Shown here one piece after another: positions 10,050 through 22,300 of a stretch of 45,079 nt of DNA. Below the pieces are notes generated by a model, which ran no database searches, was not told where the DNA came from, and saw nothing but the letters and a program-made list of their open reading frames with translations. The stretch covers positions 70,485-115,563 of the forward strand of contig RWJK01001334.1 in NCBI GenBank assembly GCA_004335835.1, in the 5' to 3' direction. How positions within the stretch are numbered: the first letter of the stretch is position 1; each line of letters starts with the position of its first letter. Position numbers and translations under genes: made by a program. Origin of the DNA: Scenedesmus sp. ARA3. Taxonomy: Eukaryota; Chlorophyta; Chlorophyceae; Sphaeropleales; Scenedesmaceae.

Positions 10050-13000
10050 GGCTGCTGCATGGTGCTGTGAGGGGTTGTATCGGCGGCTGTGTTGGTTTGG
10101 TCAGGCAGGCATTACCGGCGCTGTTAGGGAGCGCTGCTGTCAAAATGACTTGGATGGCGATGGTGTCACTTGTGTAGTACTAAGAAGATGTGCCCTGAGG
10201 GGCGGTTGGCGGTTTGGTGCATCGTATGTTCCACCACGTGTGCAGTATCCAGTAGCTCTGAGCCCTTCGATGTCATGGGGGCAACGTTCTCATGAGTTGT
10301 TTTCGTCTGTTACAACAGCCCTTTGCGTCCCGTTGGCGTCCGGTATGGCGCGCGTTGGTGGTGTGTTGCTTCTAGCCGTGTGTGGCAGCTGTCTGCATGA
10401 TTTCCGGGGGGTGCTGAGAGCCCCTGTGTGCCCTGTGGGCCCCTGTCGTCAGGTTGCTAGGCCTGTAACGTGACAGGCCAGCCAGTGCATATGGCTGGCT
10501 TTGCCAAATGCAGCGCATGTATTGTGGACCCTTAACAGATTTGCGCGTTTGTGTTTGGTGCTGTGTGGCATGAACAGGGTGGTGAAGCAATGCGCCTCGT
10601 GCTTTGGCGTGTCAGCTTTGGGATCATCCTGTATGTGGAGGTTGCAGCTGCATGATATCAGATTTGTCATGATCCCCGGTGGCAGATGTCTGGCAGGGGT
10701 TTGGTGCGGGGCTGCAGGCTGGCTGCTTCTTTTGCCTGCAAGCAATGACTGCCGCTGTGCACGTGTAGCGCGCGGCCTGCTGCGCTTGCAGTACGCCAAA
10801 GCTCGTGTGTGTTGACTAGTTTGTGCTTAGCCTGGCTTGGCGTCCGGGCTGCTAATGAGTGGCAGCTTTTGTCAGCAGAGACTGCAACAGGCGTGCCTGC
10901 GCTGCGTGCACAGCCGCCTGGAGGCGTGGTGTTGCGAGCTTCCCCATCTGTTCTATTCAAATTGTGCAGGCTTGCTGCGACCTGTGCTCGGCACTCACAG
11001 CCGGGCCAGGCCCCACACTGTGTTTCGTTGGTGCTGCTCAGCTGGGCTGTGCAGCTGCGTGTCTTACGGTGTGTTGTGCTTGGCGTGCAGCAGTGTGTTG
11101 AAAGCTGCATACATCCAAGGGGGTTGCCTGGAGCCAGCCGTGTGATGTTCGTCTGGCCTGGCGTTACGTCGTGCTGTGTGTGCGTTCGGCCCCAGCATTG
11201 GAAGCCGCCTGGCAGCAACAGATGAATGCCCAAGGCCGGCTGGCGTGAGTGGCGTGCGGACCCTGCAGGCTGGTTGCTGCGTGTGCCGCTGTGCGGCCGC
11301 CGCAGTCTGCAGGCCGCTGCAAAGCTAAGCTGCACGCCAAAAGTGCCCTGTTTGTGGCCTGCTGGTTTGCTGGTTTGCCCTAATAGTAGTTTGTGAGGTG
11401 GGTCGTAGCTCGCTGCCATGCACTTGTCGACTGTATAGCGGCAGCGTGAGCTGCCCGGCCTGTGGCCGGGCGCGGCTGCTGCTTTGATGATCTGTGCTGT
11501 GCTGCACTGCTGCAGCATGTCGTGTGAGGCCTGTCAGGCCCACTGTGCTGCATGTGGTTTACTGACTGGACGCGGAACAAACACTTGTATACGCGGTGTT
11601 GTGAGTATGAGCAGCTGCATGAGTTTCCTGACACCCTTTTTCCGTTGCTGCGTGGTGGTTGCCCTGCGAGGGGTTGAGCAGCAGCTTGTTGGCACTCTGT
11701 GAGTGTGGTGCAGCTGAGTGAAGCAACAGGGAAGCCATCTGGTAGCGTGCGTGGTTTTGGTGGAGGTTGGGCTGCTACTGTCTGTCTGTCTGTCTGAAGA
11801 TGTGAGGGGTGTGGCAGGAGCAGCCAGAGACACAGGGAGGGTGAGGAACCCAAAATGGGCAGCAGCTCGTGCTGGTTGTGGAGGGTCTATGCTTCGGAGG
11901 GCTGTCCTGATGTGCCTCTGCTGTAGGTACTGTAGCGCATTTGCCTGTCTTCTTTTTGTTCAGCTGCTGCCTTGTCGGGCGCTGGTGCCGAGGCATGAAG
12001 AGAATTGGTGCGGTGTGGCGTGGCGTGCGAGGCAGTTGCAGGTTCGAGTGGCCTGCCGAGGCTAGTGGCGGAGTCCTGAATCTGTTCTTTGACAGCAGCC
12101 GGGTTGAATAGAGGCGCGAGTGGTGTGGCCTGAAAGCTCTGCCTGAGCCAGTCGTGCTGCTCCTGCAAGCAGCGCAGCTCAGCAGCGGCAGTGAGTTGGT
12201 GAGGCGTGCTGCATCACATACAGCATACTAGTACTGCTTTTGGTTGACAGAGATACAGCAGTCGTGTGAGGAGTCGGTATCTCATTTGTGCGGGGCGGCC
12301 CTGTGGTGTGCGCCTGCCTGGACTTCTGGCGGGTTGTGTACATACTGCTCGCCCCTGCATGCATTTGGCGGATCACGAGGCACAAGAGAGCCAGCAAGCG
12401 CGCGAGGCGAGTGTCCTTGGTGGAAACAGAGCAGAGCAGACACACTTACCTCAGCACATGGAGACCTGGGCGCGCCGATTTGGCTCGCCCCTGTTGTCGC
12501 TTGCCACAGATGCATGTATGCATTCGCGTCGTGTCCAGTTGAAGTGAGGCCCGGCAAAGGCTCGAATGAGGCTGTGCGTTGCAGCAGCCCTGCCGGCTGT
12601 GTTTTGAGTCCTGGGAGTCTTGTGTAGCGACCACTTTTTGCACTAGAGGCGCGGAGTATTAGGTGTTGCATAGGTGTGGATTTTGAGGCAATGGTTGCGC
12701 TGCCGCGAGGCTGATTGCGATCTGCGGTGCGCACTGCGAGGCCGGGTTTGCTCTCGCTGATGATTGTTGCCAGCTGTACATGCATTGCCAGGTGTTTTCT
12801 TTCCTCTTGATGCGCGCAGGCATGCTGCCGCTGGCGTGATTGGCGGCTTTTGGCCGTTTTACGCACAGGTGTTTCCGGCCTCCTGCTGACAGGGAGTACA
12901 CCGGCTCATATCCCTTCATTCTGATGCGCGCAGGCCGTGCTGCCGCATGCGTTATTGGCGGCTTGTGGCCGTCTTCCGCACACATTTCCGGTGTTGTGCT

Positions 13001-14990
13001 GACAGGGAGTACACTGGATCATCTCCCGAGGCTTTGTGTTGATCACAAGTGGCAGTTGTGTGCACCTTTATGTGTCTTTGTACACTCACAGCACGGCTGT
13101 TTGACTTGCTCTTCGCCAGGATGGTGGCATGTATCTGCATAAGCTTGCAGGGCATGCGCTGCTCGAAGGAAGCGGGCAGCGCCCCTGTGCTATGGTCAGG
13201 GTTGGTGTGGCAGCAGGGGGTGTGTTGGTTACTTTGGGAGGCCCCTGTCGGCACCGTAGCAGTGCTTGGTTTGTGCTCGGCTGCTGATGGAAAGGGGTAT
13301 AAGGAGTACTTGCTTGTGCATGCATCGTATGCGTGCGGGGGTTCAGGATGCCAGCAGCCGATGGGCGGCGCTGCCGCTGTCAACATACATTGTGATGTCC
13401 GGTGTCGAGCTGTGTTTGAGCTGTACGATGGAATAGATTATACGATGGAGGTGTGAGGTTGGGCATGTCAGGGCGGGCACAGGTTTGGCTGTCTGGGGCG
13501 GGTGGGGCGGGCACAGTGTCCCGCCGCTGATATGGGTTTGCGCAGCAGTTTGAGGCGTGGAACAACAGCAGGGGCCTCTTGCCAGCATGGCCCTGCAGCC
13601 TGTGGCGTGTGTGAGAGAGTGACTATTCGTGTACTTGATTCGACATTCATGCTGCATGAGCGTGCAGATGTTGTTGGACCCAGGTGGCCGCAAAACGCCA
13701 CAGCGCCTGTCACAAGGAACGGGCGCCGCTCTCGGGCGCGCCTGGCTGTGTGTTGAGCAGATGTGCAATAACGTGTCATATAGTTGTCATACAGTGCCAT
13801 CCCGCGCGTCCTTTCCATCCGCTCTGCCCGCTGTGTCCTTCCCTTTTTGGATCTTCACTCTAGCATGTGCTATTCGCAAGTGTGAAGCGTTACTTGTAGC
13901 TGGCTGCAGTCCTGAGCTTCCCAGAGCTTCCAGAGGATGGGGTGTTGCGGCAGTTGGGGCCCACCTGGCTGCAGGTGGGCTGCCTTTGCTTGGTGTGGAA
14001 CCGTACAGCAGGTGTTTCTTGCCCTGCAGCTGTGTACGCATCGCCAGCGCTGCTCTTTGGTGCCAGAACGATTTAGGGTGGTGAGAACTGGTGTGGGACG
14101 CCTGGCGCCTTTGTTGTTCGGGCAGCAGGAGCAGGCGTGTAATGGAAAGGAGAGATTCTGCAGCCGCTGGTGTGAGAGATTCTGCGCGCGCAAGCGGGCT
14201 GTTCTGTTGCACTGCGCGGCTGCCTTGCCAGTTTTGCCGTGTGTGCGATTGTCATTGTGCGTTGAACACGTGCTGGTGCGCTTGCTAATTCATCCACCAG
14301 GGGGTGGGCTCGGCAGCGCAGCAGGCATGCCTGCTGCGCTGCTTCTGCGCCCTCGATTGTGTTTTGTACCTGTTGAGTGCTGCTGGTGGATATGTATCAG
14401 AGTGAATGTGTCAGCTAGGTCACTTCTTTGGTCCAGGGTTGCGCGGTGGGGATCGGGTTATACTACTACTACTAGTCCTGGTAACAAACACACTCCATGC
14501 TGTACACTGAGCCTCCTGATGAAGCTTGCAGTGGTTGCTGGTACCCTTAGGTCACGCGTTGCAGGCCTGTAGGCCACAGTGCTGATGGTGCTGCCACCAC
14601 CAGTTCAAAACCTCTAGGCCTGCTTGCCAAGGCATCTAGTGACTACATGAGGCTTGCTTGGGCTGCGCATGTCTGCCCTGGAAATGTAACGTGATGGGGT
14701 CTATAGGCCGGAATCGAGGCTCACAGGCATCGCCTTTTGGGGTATCGTTACAGAAAATCATTACTGTCAAAGGCAAGGCTTGCCAGCCTCCTGTGGCCAA
14801 CCCCAGTGGTGCTGGCAAATGTTTTGTCACAAACGATGAACGTGACAAGATGTAACAAGCCAGCGCTTCCGTCATTTTTCTGTTCTCATTCCACAGCGTC
14901 AGCATGTGCCATTGCAGTGCCACACATATATGCAGGAGACTTGGGCGGGGTTCTTCTGGCAGAAGACTTCTGGCCCAGCATTGCGTAATA
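10050..14990. other. Large region without a recognisable gene
   Basis: About 4.9 kb of GT/GC-rich plus strand with many short open frames on both strands but no domain, no consistent splice chain and no homopolymeric amino-acid tracts like those of the true genes. TGTAA at about 10465 (CCTGTAACGTG) is a plausible polyadenylation signal for the RRM gene, about 415 bp after its stop. A tandem duplication lies at 12.8-13.0 kb. This may be a long 3' UTR plus intergenic DNA or a non-coding transcript. Confidence 0.45.
12809..13025. repeat. Tandem duplication, 114-bp unit, two copies
   Basis: GATGCGCGCAGGC starts copies at 12809 and 12923. Shared internal blocks include ATTGGCGGCTT, TGGCCGT and GCTGACAGGGAGTACAC, in the same order and spacing. 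The copies have diverged and coding capacity is not conserved between them. Confidence 0.7.
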
Positions 14991-15338
14991 ATGCGTAGCT
15001 ATGCGTTCATCCCGGGTGGCAGGCCAATGGTACAGCTGGGATCTCTTGCATCGGCCACAAGGTATGATTCAAGCAAGGATGACTTAGTTGCAGAAGAAGG
15101 ACTTATAAGCAAAACAGGAAGAATGACCAACCCGCTCACGATTTATGTAGGTGTGACTGACCTTGCTATGCTGTCCAGTTCCATACTACCACCAAATAAT
15201 GCTGCACATTCCATTGAGTCAACACCCTTCACCAATGTATGTTACATGGATACGGTCAACTATATGTCCCTGCCATACTTTAACAAGTCACAATTAGTGG
15301 TACAACATCCCCCCACTCGCCACAGCCCTGCTTTGTGA
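14991..15338 (+). CDS. Coding-like fragment of unknown function
   Basis: The frame from ATG at 14991 encodes 115 residues with balanced, non-repetitive composition (for example IPGGRPMVQLGSLASATRY and NPLTIYVGVTDLAMLSS). This is unlike the repeat-derived frames around it. A good acceptor (pyrimidine run then CCACAG at about 14896) and another coding-like frame (14658-14855, VSLQKIITVKGKACQPPV) lie just upstream but do not join cleanly. The local sequence is richer in AT than the RRM gene. It may be a degraded gene, a mobile-element remnant or a gene missing exons. No family is recognised. Confidence 0.25.
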   Translation: MRSYAFIPGGRPMVQLGSLASATRYDSSKDDLVAEEGLISKTGRMTNPLTIYVGVTDLAMLSSSILPPNNAAHSIESTPFTNVCYMDTVNYMSLPYFNKSQLVVQHPPTRHSPAL

Positions 15339-15696
15339 CAATAAGCAACAATATCTGCAGGTGCTGTGTAGTTTGTGTGTTGATCACCAGCTGGTGACCA
15401 ACATGAAGAAAAGTGTAGCACATGCATGTGCATGCTGCAAAACCTCATCTTTCAGAGGGGAATGAATATGTAAAAACTGCAACAGGATGAAGTGCATGAT
15501 GATGTACAAAGTTACAGGAAGGCTTGCTCCACTTCACAAACAATCACATCACCTCATGAGCACCAATCAAATCACCTCATGGGCAGCACATGGAGAGCTG
15601 CAGAGGAAGCCCTGGTATGGCACGGCCCTTCCGTTACAACAGCAGTGATACAAAAATTGTTGTGAACTAGAGTTGAGCCTGCACATGACATGCCAT
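15339..15696. other. Intergenic, 3' side of the second sHSP gene
   Basis: No gene is seen. On the minus strand TGTAA occurs at about 15631-15635 (GTTGTAACGG), about 60 bp after the stop codon of the second sHSP gene, and is a good candidate polyadenylation signal for it. A short direct repeat (AATCACATCACCTCATG / AATCAAATCACCTCATG) lies at 15541-15580. Confidence 0.45.
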
Positions 15697-16826
15697 CTAA
15701 GCAATGAAAATGTCCTGCTGCTCATCCTGCGGCTCAGGCTGCGGCTGCTTCTTGGGCACTGTGATGGTCAGCACACCATCAGCAACCTTGGCGCTAATGC
15801 CCTCACTGTCCGCATCCTCAGGCAGCTGCCAGCGCCGCTCAAAGGAGCCCAGCACACGCTCTTGCTGCTGCAGGGGTGCGTCAGCAAGAGGCGACTTGCG
15901 CTCCCCACTGATGGTCAGCACACGCTCCTTTGACAGCTTGATGCTGAGGTCAGCCTTGGACAGGCCTGGCACATCAGCGTACAGTGTGTAGAAGCCCTCG
16001 GGTGCATCTGCAACATCAATTGGCAGCTGAGGAGTGCCGGACTTGCCCTGCTGCTGCTGCTGCTGGCTGCTGCTGCTGGCAGGCTTGCACCCCTTTGGGC
16101 CAAACTCAACACCACCGCCTGGCCAGTAGACGCGGCCAGACACTGAGCCAGTCTCCTTCCACTGCTTGGCCATGTCCTTCATCATGTCCTGCAAGCAGCA
16201 GGGCAGCAGGCACAAGTATGTGACCAGGCTTACAGGACACAGAAGTAGGATCACGAACTGCTGCTCTGCGTGCAAGAGTTGCCTGCACATGCAACTGCAT
16301 TCATACCAGCAGTCACTGCAAGGCTCAAAGGTGCACCCACTTTCAGAGAGCATGGTAAGCTCACATGCATGCATGCATGCATGCATGCATGCAAAATGCC
16401 AGCCAGCCACAAGCAGCACGTGTATGCACTGCCATTGTACAGCACACGAGCACAGGCTGCGACGGATGTTGCTGCAATACATATGCATAACAATTACTGG
16501 CATGAAATACACACACCAGTTCGCCGCCTAATGGCGTGTGTGGTGCTTGCTGCATCCATGCGTACGCATGTGCACACAGCACCACCTCCAGAACTAGGTG
16601 GGTGTAGTGACATAACCCATCCAGCAGCACTCACCCGCATGGCATCAGCATCATTAGCATCCCAGGCGGCAGCGTTGCGGTAGAAGGCGCGGGGAGGCTG
16701 GCTGAAGAAGGGCCTGCAGCGGGCGGTGATGCTGGGCACGCCAGCAGCAGGCCTGCTGCTCCTGCTGGACTTGGTGGGGGCTGCGGCACGCAGGCCGGGC
16801 GCGGCACGGACTGATACGAATGCCAT
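15697..16826 (-). CDS. Plastid-type small heat-shock protein (HSP20), copy 2
   Basis: Inverted paralogue of the gene at 3501-4633 with the same two-exon layout: exon 1 16826-16635, exon 2 16188-15697, phase-0 intron, GTGAGT donor, TTGCAG acceptor, giving 227 residues. Exon 1 differs from copy 1 at only about six of 64 residues, and just once in the first 52. The 16-residue tail is identical. The region between the exon junction and the alpha-crystallin domain has diverged and its poly-Gln run is shorter. Consensus regions (FERRWQLPEDAD, GVLTITVPKK) are intact, so the protein should be functional. A minus-strand TATATAA lies about 128 bp upstream. The frame stays open through part of the intron, but the paralogue and the splice signals argue for splicing. 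Confidence 0.93.
16364..16392. repeat. CATG tetranucleotide microsatellite
   Basis: About seven uninterrupted CATG units lie inside the intron of the second sHSP gene. The intron of the first copy has shorter scattered GCATGCATG runs (about 3960-3995), the only visible similarity between the two introns. Confidence 0.9.
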
Positions 16827-16953
16827 TTTTGAAGAGATGATGTAGCGTCAAAATCAACAGAAACTAGTGCTGGTGTGGTTGGATGCGTTCGACAGATAGC
16901 AGCTGAGATCAAACTACGACTGCAGAGATGCTTGGCTCAGCATGCGCTGGAGG

Positions 16954-16960
16954 TTATATA
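16954..16960 (-). promoter_or_regulatory. TATA box of the second sHSP gene
   Basis: TATATAA on the minus strand, about 128 bp upstream of the ATG, mirrors the TATA box of the paralogue at about 125 bp. Confidence 0.55.
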
Positions 16961-17027
16961 GGGCCGGGAACTGTATGTTCAGTGGGCGTGAGTGCTCCGT
17001 AATCCCTGAAACGAGTGGCTGGCAGGG

Positions 17028-17038
17028 TTCTTCTAGGA
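17028..17038 (-). promoter_or_regulatory. Weak heat-shock-element candidate
   Basis: TTCTTCTAGGA contains TTCnnGGA, one mismatch from a two-unit heat-shock element, about 70 bp upstream of the TATA box. This is the same spacing as the better element in front of the first copy. On sequence alone it is marginal. Confidence 0.25.
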
Positions 17039-17932
17039 CGTGCCAGAGCCGTCCATGGTAGTCCGGTGTTTCGCACGTAGACGCTTTCGACATATGTTAT
17101 CAAAAAAAGCTTTTCAACTGCATTCCAGGTGCACCACAATCACGAGCCAAGCAGCACAACGTCAGCAGGGCCTGCTGCACTGGAACCATTCATGCACACC
17201 AGACAGAACAGCTGGCCAGCCATCCGCGTGTTGACAAGGTGGGCACGTGCACAGCCCAGCAGCAGATGTCCATTGCAATAGTAACAATCAAAAGCCCATT
17301 TATGTTGAATGCTGTTGCCAAGCCGCCAAAACGCAACATGTGCACATGCAGTACAGCAGGCACAGGCCCCTTCCCAGCACATATGGTGCAGCTGTCAGCA
17401 GCATGGGCACAATGGCAACAGACAATCCTTCTTCGAAATTTATTCTGTGTGACACATGCCACCGCTTATGCCATGCAACCGCTGCTCCTTTGCATCAAAC
17501 CAGAGTTCCAACCCGCTGCATCACACCACCAGGTGAAACTGGCGCTGCCAGCCACTTATCCGCTGTTCAGCACATCAGACAGCTCACATCATCATGATAC
17601 TCATGATGAGCAATACAACTGATTCAATACGCTGTGTTCTGGCAAGATCAGAATACAAACCATGATCCTCTTTTGGCAGTGTGCAACTGTGCTGCACACG
17701 GCGCTGCCGCAACATGATACTGCATCACTATGCATCACGTATGCGTCCTGCAGGAGCCTGACAGTGTGTTCCTGCAAGCACAAATATAGTATTATGCGCA
17801 CTCTATGAAACATGCGCCAGCTGTGCATCATGCCACCGCCCAAAATGTTCAGTGTAGTGTAGAAACCCAGACGCCGCTAAGCGCTGCCATATGCCAGCGT
17901 GCTCAAAGAGGCCGAAAAACAACTGCCAGGCA

Positions 17933-17964
<32 letters not shown>

Positions 17965-19351
17965 AAGCCTTCACTGTGCTGCCTTGGGGCGGCTGCGCGC
18001 TGCTGACACCAAAGATGCACTGCTGTGCAATGACCAGCAGCCTTTAATAACACATACAATGCACACATGTGTGCATCAAACACCCGACTGTAGAGTAGTG
18101 TGTAATATGATCCACCCCACCGTGCAGGCGTGTGCGTTCGAATGCGGAAGATGAGCCTTTCAAACTTCTGGCAATGCCTCAATGCTAGGCCAATGCAATT
18201 AGCCCGTGTAGGAGTAATGCGGCAAGCAAGGCGGCATGCACACCCTGTGCTTACATGTATGTGTGTGGTGTGCGTATGTATGTGTGTGGGTTGATTTTGT
18301 ATGTGTGCGCGGCATGAAAATGTATGTGTGTGGCTTGAATATGCACAGGCACCAGCACAGACATCACAGCTGCTGCATATGCATAAGGAGGATATGATTG
18401 ACAACAGCAGTGGTAGCGACGGCATTAGCGCCGGCCCAAGCAATGCAGGACCGCAGCATCTGCTGTCCGCGTGAATGCATTTCCTGAAAGGCAGTCGTGC
18501 ACAAGTGACAGAGGCGTCAGCACATTGCTGCAGCCTCTGCACACAGACTCGTCTTCGGCAGTACAGCTGCAACAGCTACATCAACACAGCTGATGCGGCT
18601 CTCCTCATCACCCACTATGACTCAGCCCTCCACCTCAGCCCTCCACAACACCCTCAACATTGCACCATAACAAATGTCAAGCCGAAACCGAAAGGAATGC
18701 CACCCGGTAGTATATGTTATGCTGAACATAACACTCTGTCACCCGCCCATAGTATCGGCATTGCAGGAGTACTCTGCGGCCGCCGTTGACCGCTCTCAAA
18801 AGAGACAGCGATCTAGGTCCTGCATGCCTTGATGGGTGGGGCAGCAGTCAGCTGCCGCGTCACCAGCCCCAGGCAGTATGCTGCACAAGTGCGTGGAGCA
18901 CAAGCTGCCGCACATGTTGTGATGCATAGGGTCCATGAGACGCGCGCCGCAGCACAACACAGGTGTGCAAAAAGAAGTGTGCTAGCGGCAACGGCAGTGT
19001 GTTGCTGCATCAGCGTGCGTTATAACGCTGCCATGCAAGCAACAACGCTGCTATGCAAAACACACCACTGTGTGTGTCAGGTAGAGATGCAGCAGTCACA
19101 CCTCAGTGCTTGAGGGAGCTCAGCTGCAGCTAGATCCCACCAGTGTGCATTTGGCTGCGAGCCTGCCAAACATAACACGCAGCAGTACGGACTGCTGGTG
19201 TCTGAAAATAGCAGTGCCTGTCTTCAACAAACACCGAATGTCACAAGCTGCTTGAAATGTGGTGCATGTGCAGCCGTGTTGATATTGACGGATCATATGG
19301 GAAGCAAGCAGCAGCGGCAGCCGCGCCTTTGCAGGACGCCCGCTGTCCCGC
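17039..19351. other. Intergenic, no supported gene
   Basis: Nothing recognisable is encoded here. There is a CAG run at about 17936-17958 and a TGTGTG/TATGTG-rich stretch at 18246-18335. The region separates the start of the second sHSP gene from the 3' end of the cysteine-rich gene. No TGTAA is seen close to the latter's stop, so its 3' end cannot be placed. Confidence 0.45.
18246..18335. repeat. TGTATGTGTG-rich simple repeat
   Basis: Repeated GTATGTGTGTGG blocks are spaced irregularly over about 90 bp. This is a degenerate minisatellite with no coding content. Confidence 0.6.
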
Positions 19352-22300
19352 TTACCCGTACTTCACCAGCACATCTGCCAGCAGCTGTGCCCTGTCCTTG
19401 TCAAAGCAATCGCTGCACTTGGCGGAGGACTGCGACTGCAGGCCGTACATGTTGAGGTTCTGGCTGCTGCCTGTCTTGCGGGGCCGGTACGGCCAGATGC
19501 GCACGCCACTTTTGGTAGTGGAGAAGCTGTTTTTGTCATCTAAGCTATCAAACAGCTCCCGCAGTTTGGCCAGCTTCTCGCCAAACCGGCCGATGTCCTT
19601 TGCCGGCCACTTGCCGCATGCTTCGTAAAGAGGCATGGATGAGCCGTCCTCCTCGTACTCCTTTTTGAGCTTGCAGGTGCTCGAGTTGGGGCAGTCTCCG
19701 CTCTTCTGGAAGCGCACGCTGCGGTCCGAGGTTCTCTGGGCAGCCAGAAACTGCAGCAGCAGGGACACGCGCGTGTTGGATGTGTTAGAAGTGTGGTGTC
19801 GCGATCTGCATCTGCCAAAGCCTTTTCAGTGGATAGGTTGGTAAGGTGTACAAGTGAGTCGGCAAGTGCTGTGGTGGAGCAGGCAGGGGCGCCAGCCGCA
19901 GTTGAGTGCAGTGCACCTTGCTGTAATGTTGTGTGCTGTACTGGTGTCTGGATGTACTGCGTGTGTGTCTGTGTGCTGGTCCCCACTAGCCCTGACACAG
20001 ACGCATGCATGCGGTTTGCAACGGCGCTATGCTGATCCTAGGAAAGCACATGCAGCTCAGCTGCAAGTCTGTCGACAAGCAGCAAGTGCTGATGGTGAAT
20101 GTTCAGTCATTCACAGCAGTGCATGAAGCCAGCCTGGCAGTGCCATGTGTCTCACCTCCTTATGGTACCTGGGCCTGCCATCACAGAAGAAGCACATATC
20201 CCAACTACACAAATGCAACAGACGCAGCAGCAGCAGCAGCAGCAGCAGCAGTTAGCATGAGTTTCCGAGGCGTGCTGTGGAAGTGGTGGCGCAGGCAATG
20301 CTCCAGCTGCAGAACCGCATTGCTGCTTGCTCCCTGTGGCTGCATACGCCTCAGTCTGCTGCTGAGACACAGCAAACAAGGCTGCACGAGGCTGCTGTAA
20401 CTTTTCAGGACGGCTGCACAACATAACATTGCATGACACTGCATGACACTGCGTCACATAACACAGCATGCCTAGCAATCACAATGCCTGCTGCTGCAGC
20501 AGCACATAAGATCCAACAAACATGATCTCTATGGTATGGCGAACGGCACACGTAAGGCTGCACAACAAGCAACAAACATGGCCAAGCCCACTCACCATTG
20601 TTGCGCGCCCATGCAGCTCTTAGGAGGCTTCACATCGTACCAAATTCCTCTAACCCCTGATGCCAGTGGAGGGCTGTCTGTGTCCCTGCCTTCATTTGGC
20701 AAGAAAGCAGCCTCCGCCAAACATGCAAATGATCCATCCAGCTGCCTCTTCAGCACATAGCCCTCTTTATCTCCCGCACACTTGCACACCAGCTTCCCGT
20801 TTGACTTGGATTCCGCCAAATTTGGGATCGCCCCGATCACCACAGATTGATCGACAAGCTTTGCCCACACTTCCTTGCAGCTTGCGCCCGAGTCCGCAGG
20901 TTGCGTTGTAACACATCCGGGTGTGTCATCTAACGTGTTTCCTGCAAGCAGCTTGGGCCAGCCGGCTGGGCAGTCGAAGCTGAGGGAGCGGCTGTCTGCT
21001 GGGCGGGCAATGCAATCAGACTCGCTGTTGTCAGGCTCGCAGCCGGAGCGATCCAGGTTTGGGGATTCCTTGTCCTTGCAGGACACACACCTGAAAGGTG
21101 CGGCGCGCATAGGCAGCGGCAAGACAGGTGGCAGACAGTGCAATGTTGAGGTGTTTGGGATTGCGAAGCTGGTGCATTGTGTGCCAGCGGCTGCCTACGC
21201 TCCCACGGCAAGCCCCACTGGCATTACGCCCTTCTAGCCATGCAAGCATGCATTGTGTTGCAGTGTGCTTGTGATGTGTGACCTGCAACTACTTATACCA
21301 CACCACAGCCTCACCTGTTGCCGTAGCTTGCGCCATCATTGAAGGTGTCATCGCCACAGGTGTCCTTGCAATCCTCTCCCTCAAAGCCAGCAGGGCAGGT
21401 GAGGTACTTGCAGCTCTTGCCATCTGGAGAGGACTTGTCGTTTTTGCAGGGGTTGCATGTGTTGCCGCTGCCGTCTTGGAAACCCTTGCCAGAGCAGGAA
21501 ATCTCGCAGGTGTCACCAGCCTTACCTGCAGGGCGATAAGATGCGCCATTGTTGTTATGACAGTTGTTATGACGGTTGGTGTGCAGAGGCAGGGGCGAGG
21601 CACAGCAGCAGGTTAGGCGGGGCGCTGGTTTCCGCGCCTTCTGCAGCACTGTTTCTCAGGGTAAGGCACTGCTGGGATGCACACAACACACAAGCTGTGT
21701 GCCTGCATGCCTGCCTGCCTGCAAGCCTGCCTGTCTGTCAATTCATTTGCTATCCCTCAGCAGCAGCGGCAGTAAAGGCAGCAGGCCATCACCACATACA
21801 CATGTCTCACCAGCCGGGCACTTCTCAAACATGCAGCGCTTGCCATCCTTGCTGATCATCCCATCATCGGGACACTTCCGGCACTCTTTGAAGCTTCCAT
21901 CATTGTACGACTTGTCATCGCACGGCTCGCTGCACCCCTTGTCCGCATTCCCGTAGCCAGCCGGGCACTTGTCGTAGAAGCACGACTCTGCGCCTTCGTC
22001 GTCCTTCGGCTCCGAGATTTGGTCGCTGGGGCAGTCAAAGCACGACGTTGACTTTCCGTCCTGATACTTGTTCTTGCCGCACTTGACGCTGCACTCGCCA
22101 GATGAGAGGTCAAGGGCCCTGCCGGGAGGGCAGGCTGCAGCAGCAGCAGCGGCGGCAGCAGCAGCAGCAGGAGCAATGAGGGCAGCCGTATGTCAGAAGC
22201 AGTTGGTGAAGTGCTGTGTAGATGGAGGCTGACTGCAGGGGGAGCACACATGCAAATTACGGCCAGATGCACTCCAATGGAAGTGCCTGCCGCACCAAGT

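Noticed and set aside
12040..12060. tRNA B-box-like GGTTCGAGTGG
   Set aside because: No matching A box or cloverleaf could be found around it.
16363..16392. CATG run considered as a regulatory array
   Set aside because: Simple microsatellite in an intron, with no conserved counterpart of similar length in the paralogue.
15697..16512. Long open frame running through the intron of sHSP copy 2 (271 codons)
   Set aside because: The paralogue has the same exon borders with good GTGAGT and TTGCAG signals, and the extra N-terminal sequence comes from the CATG repeat region.
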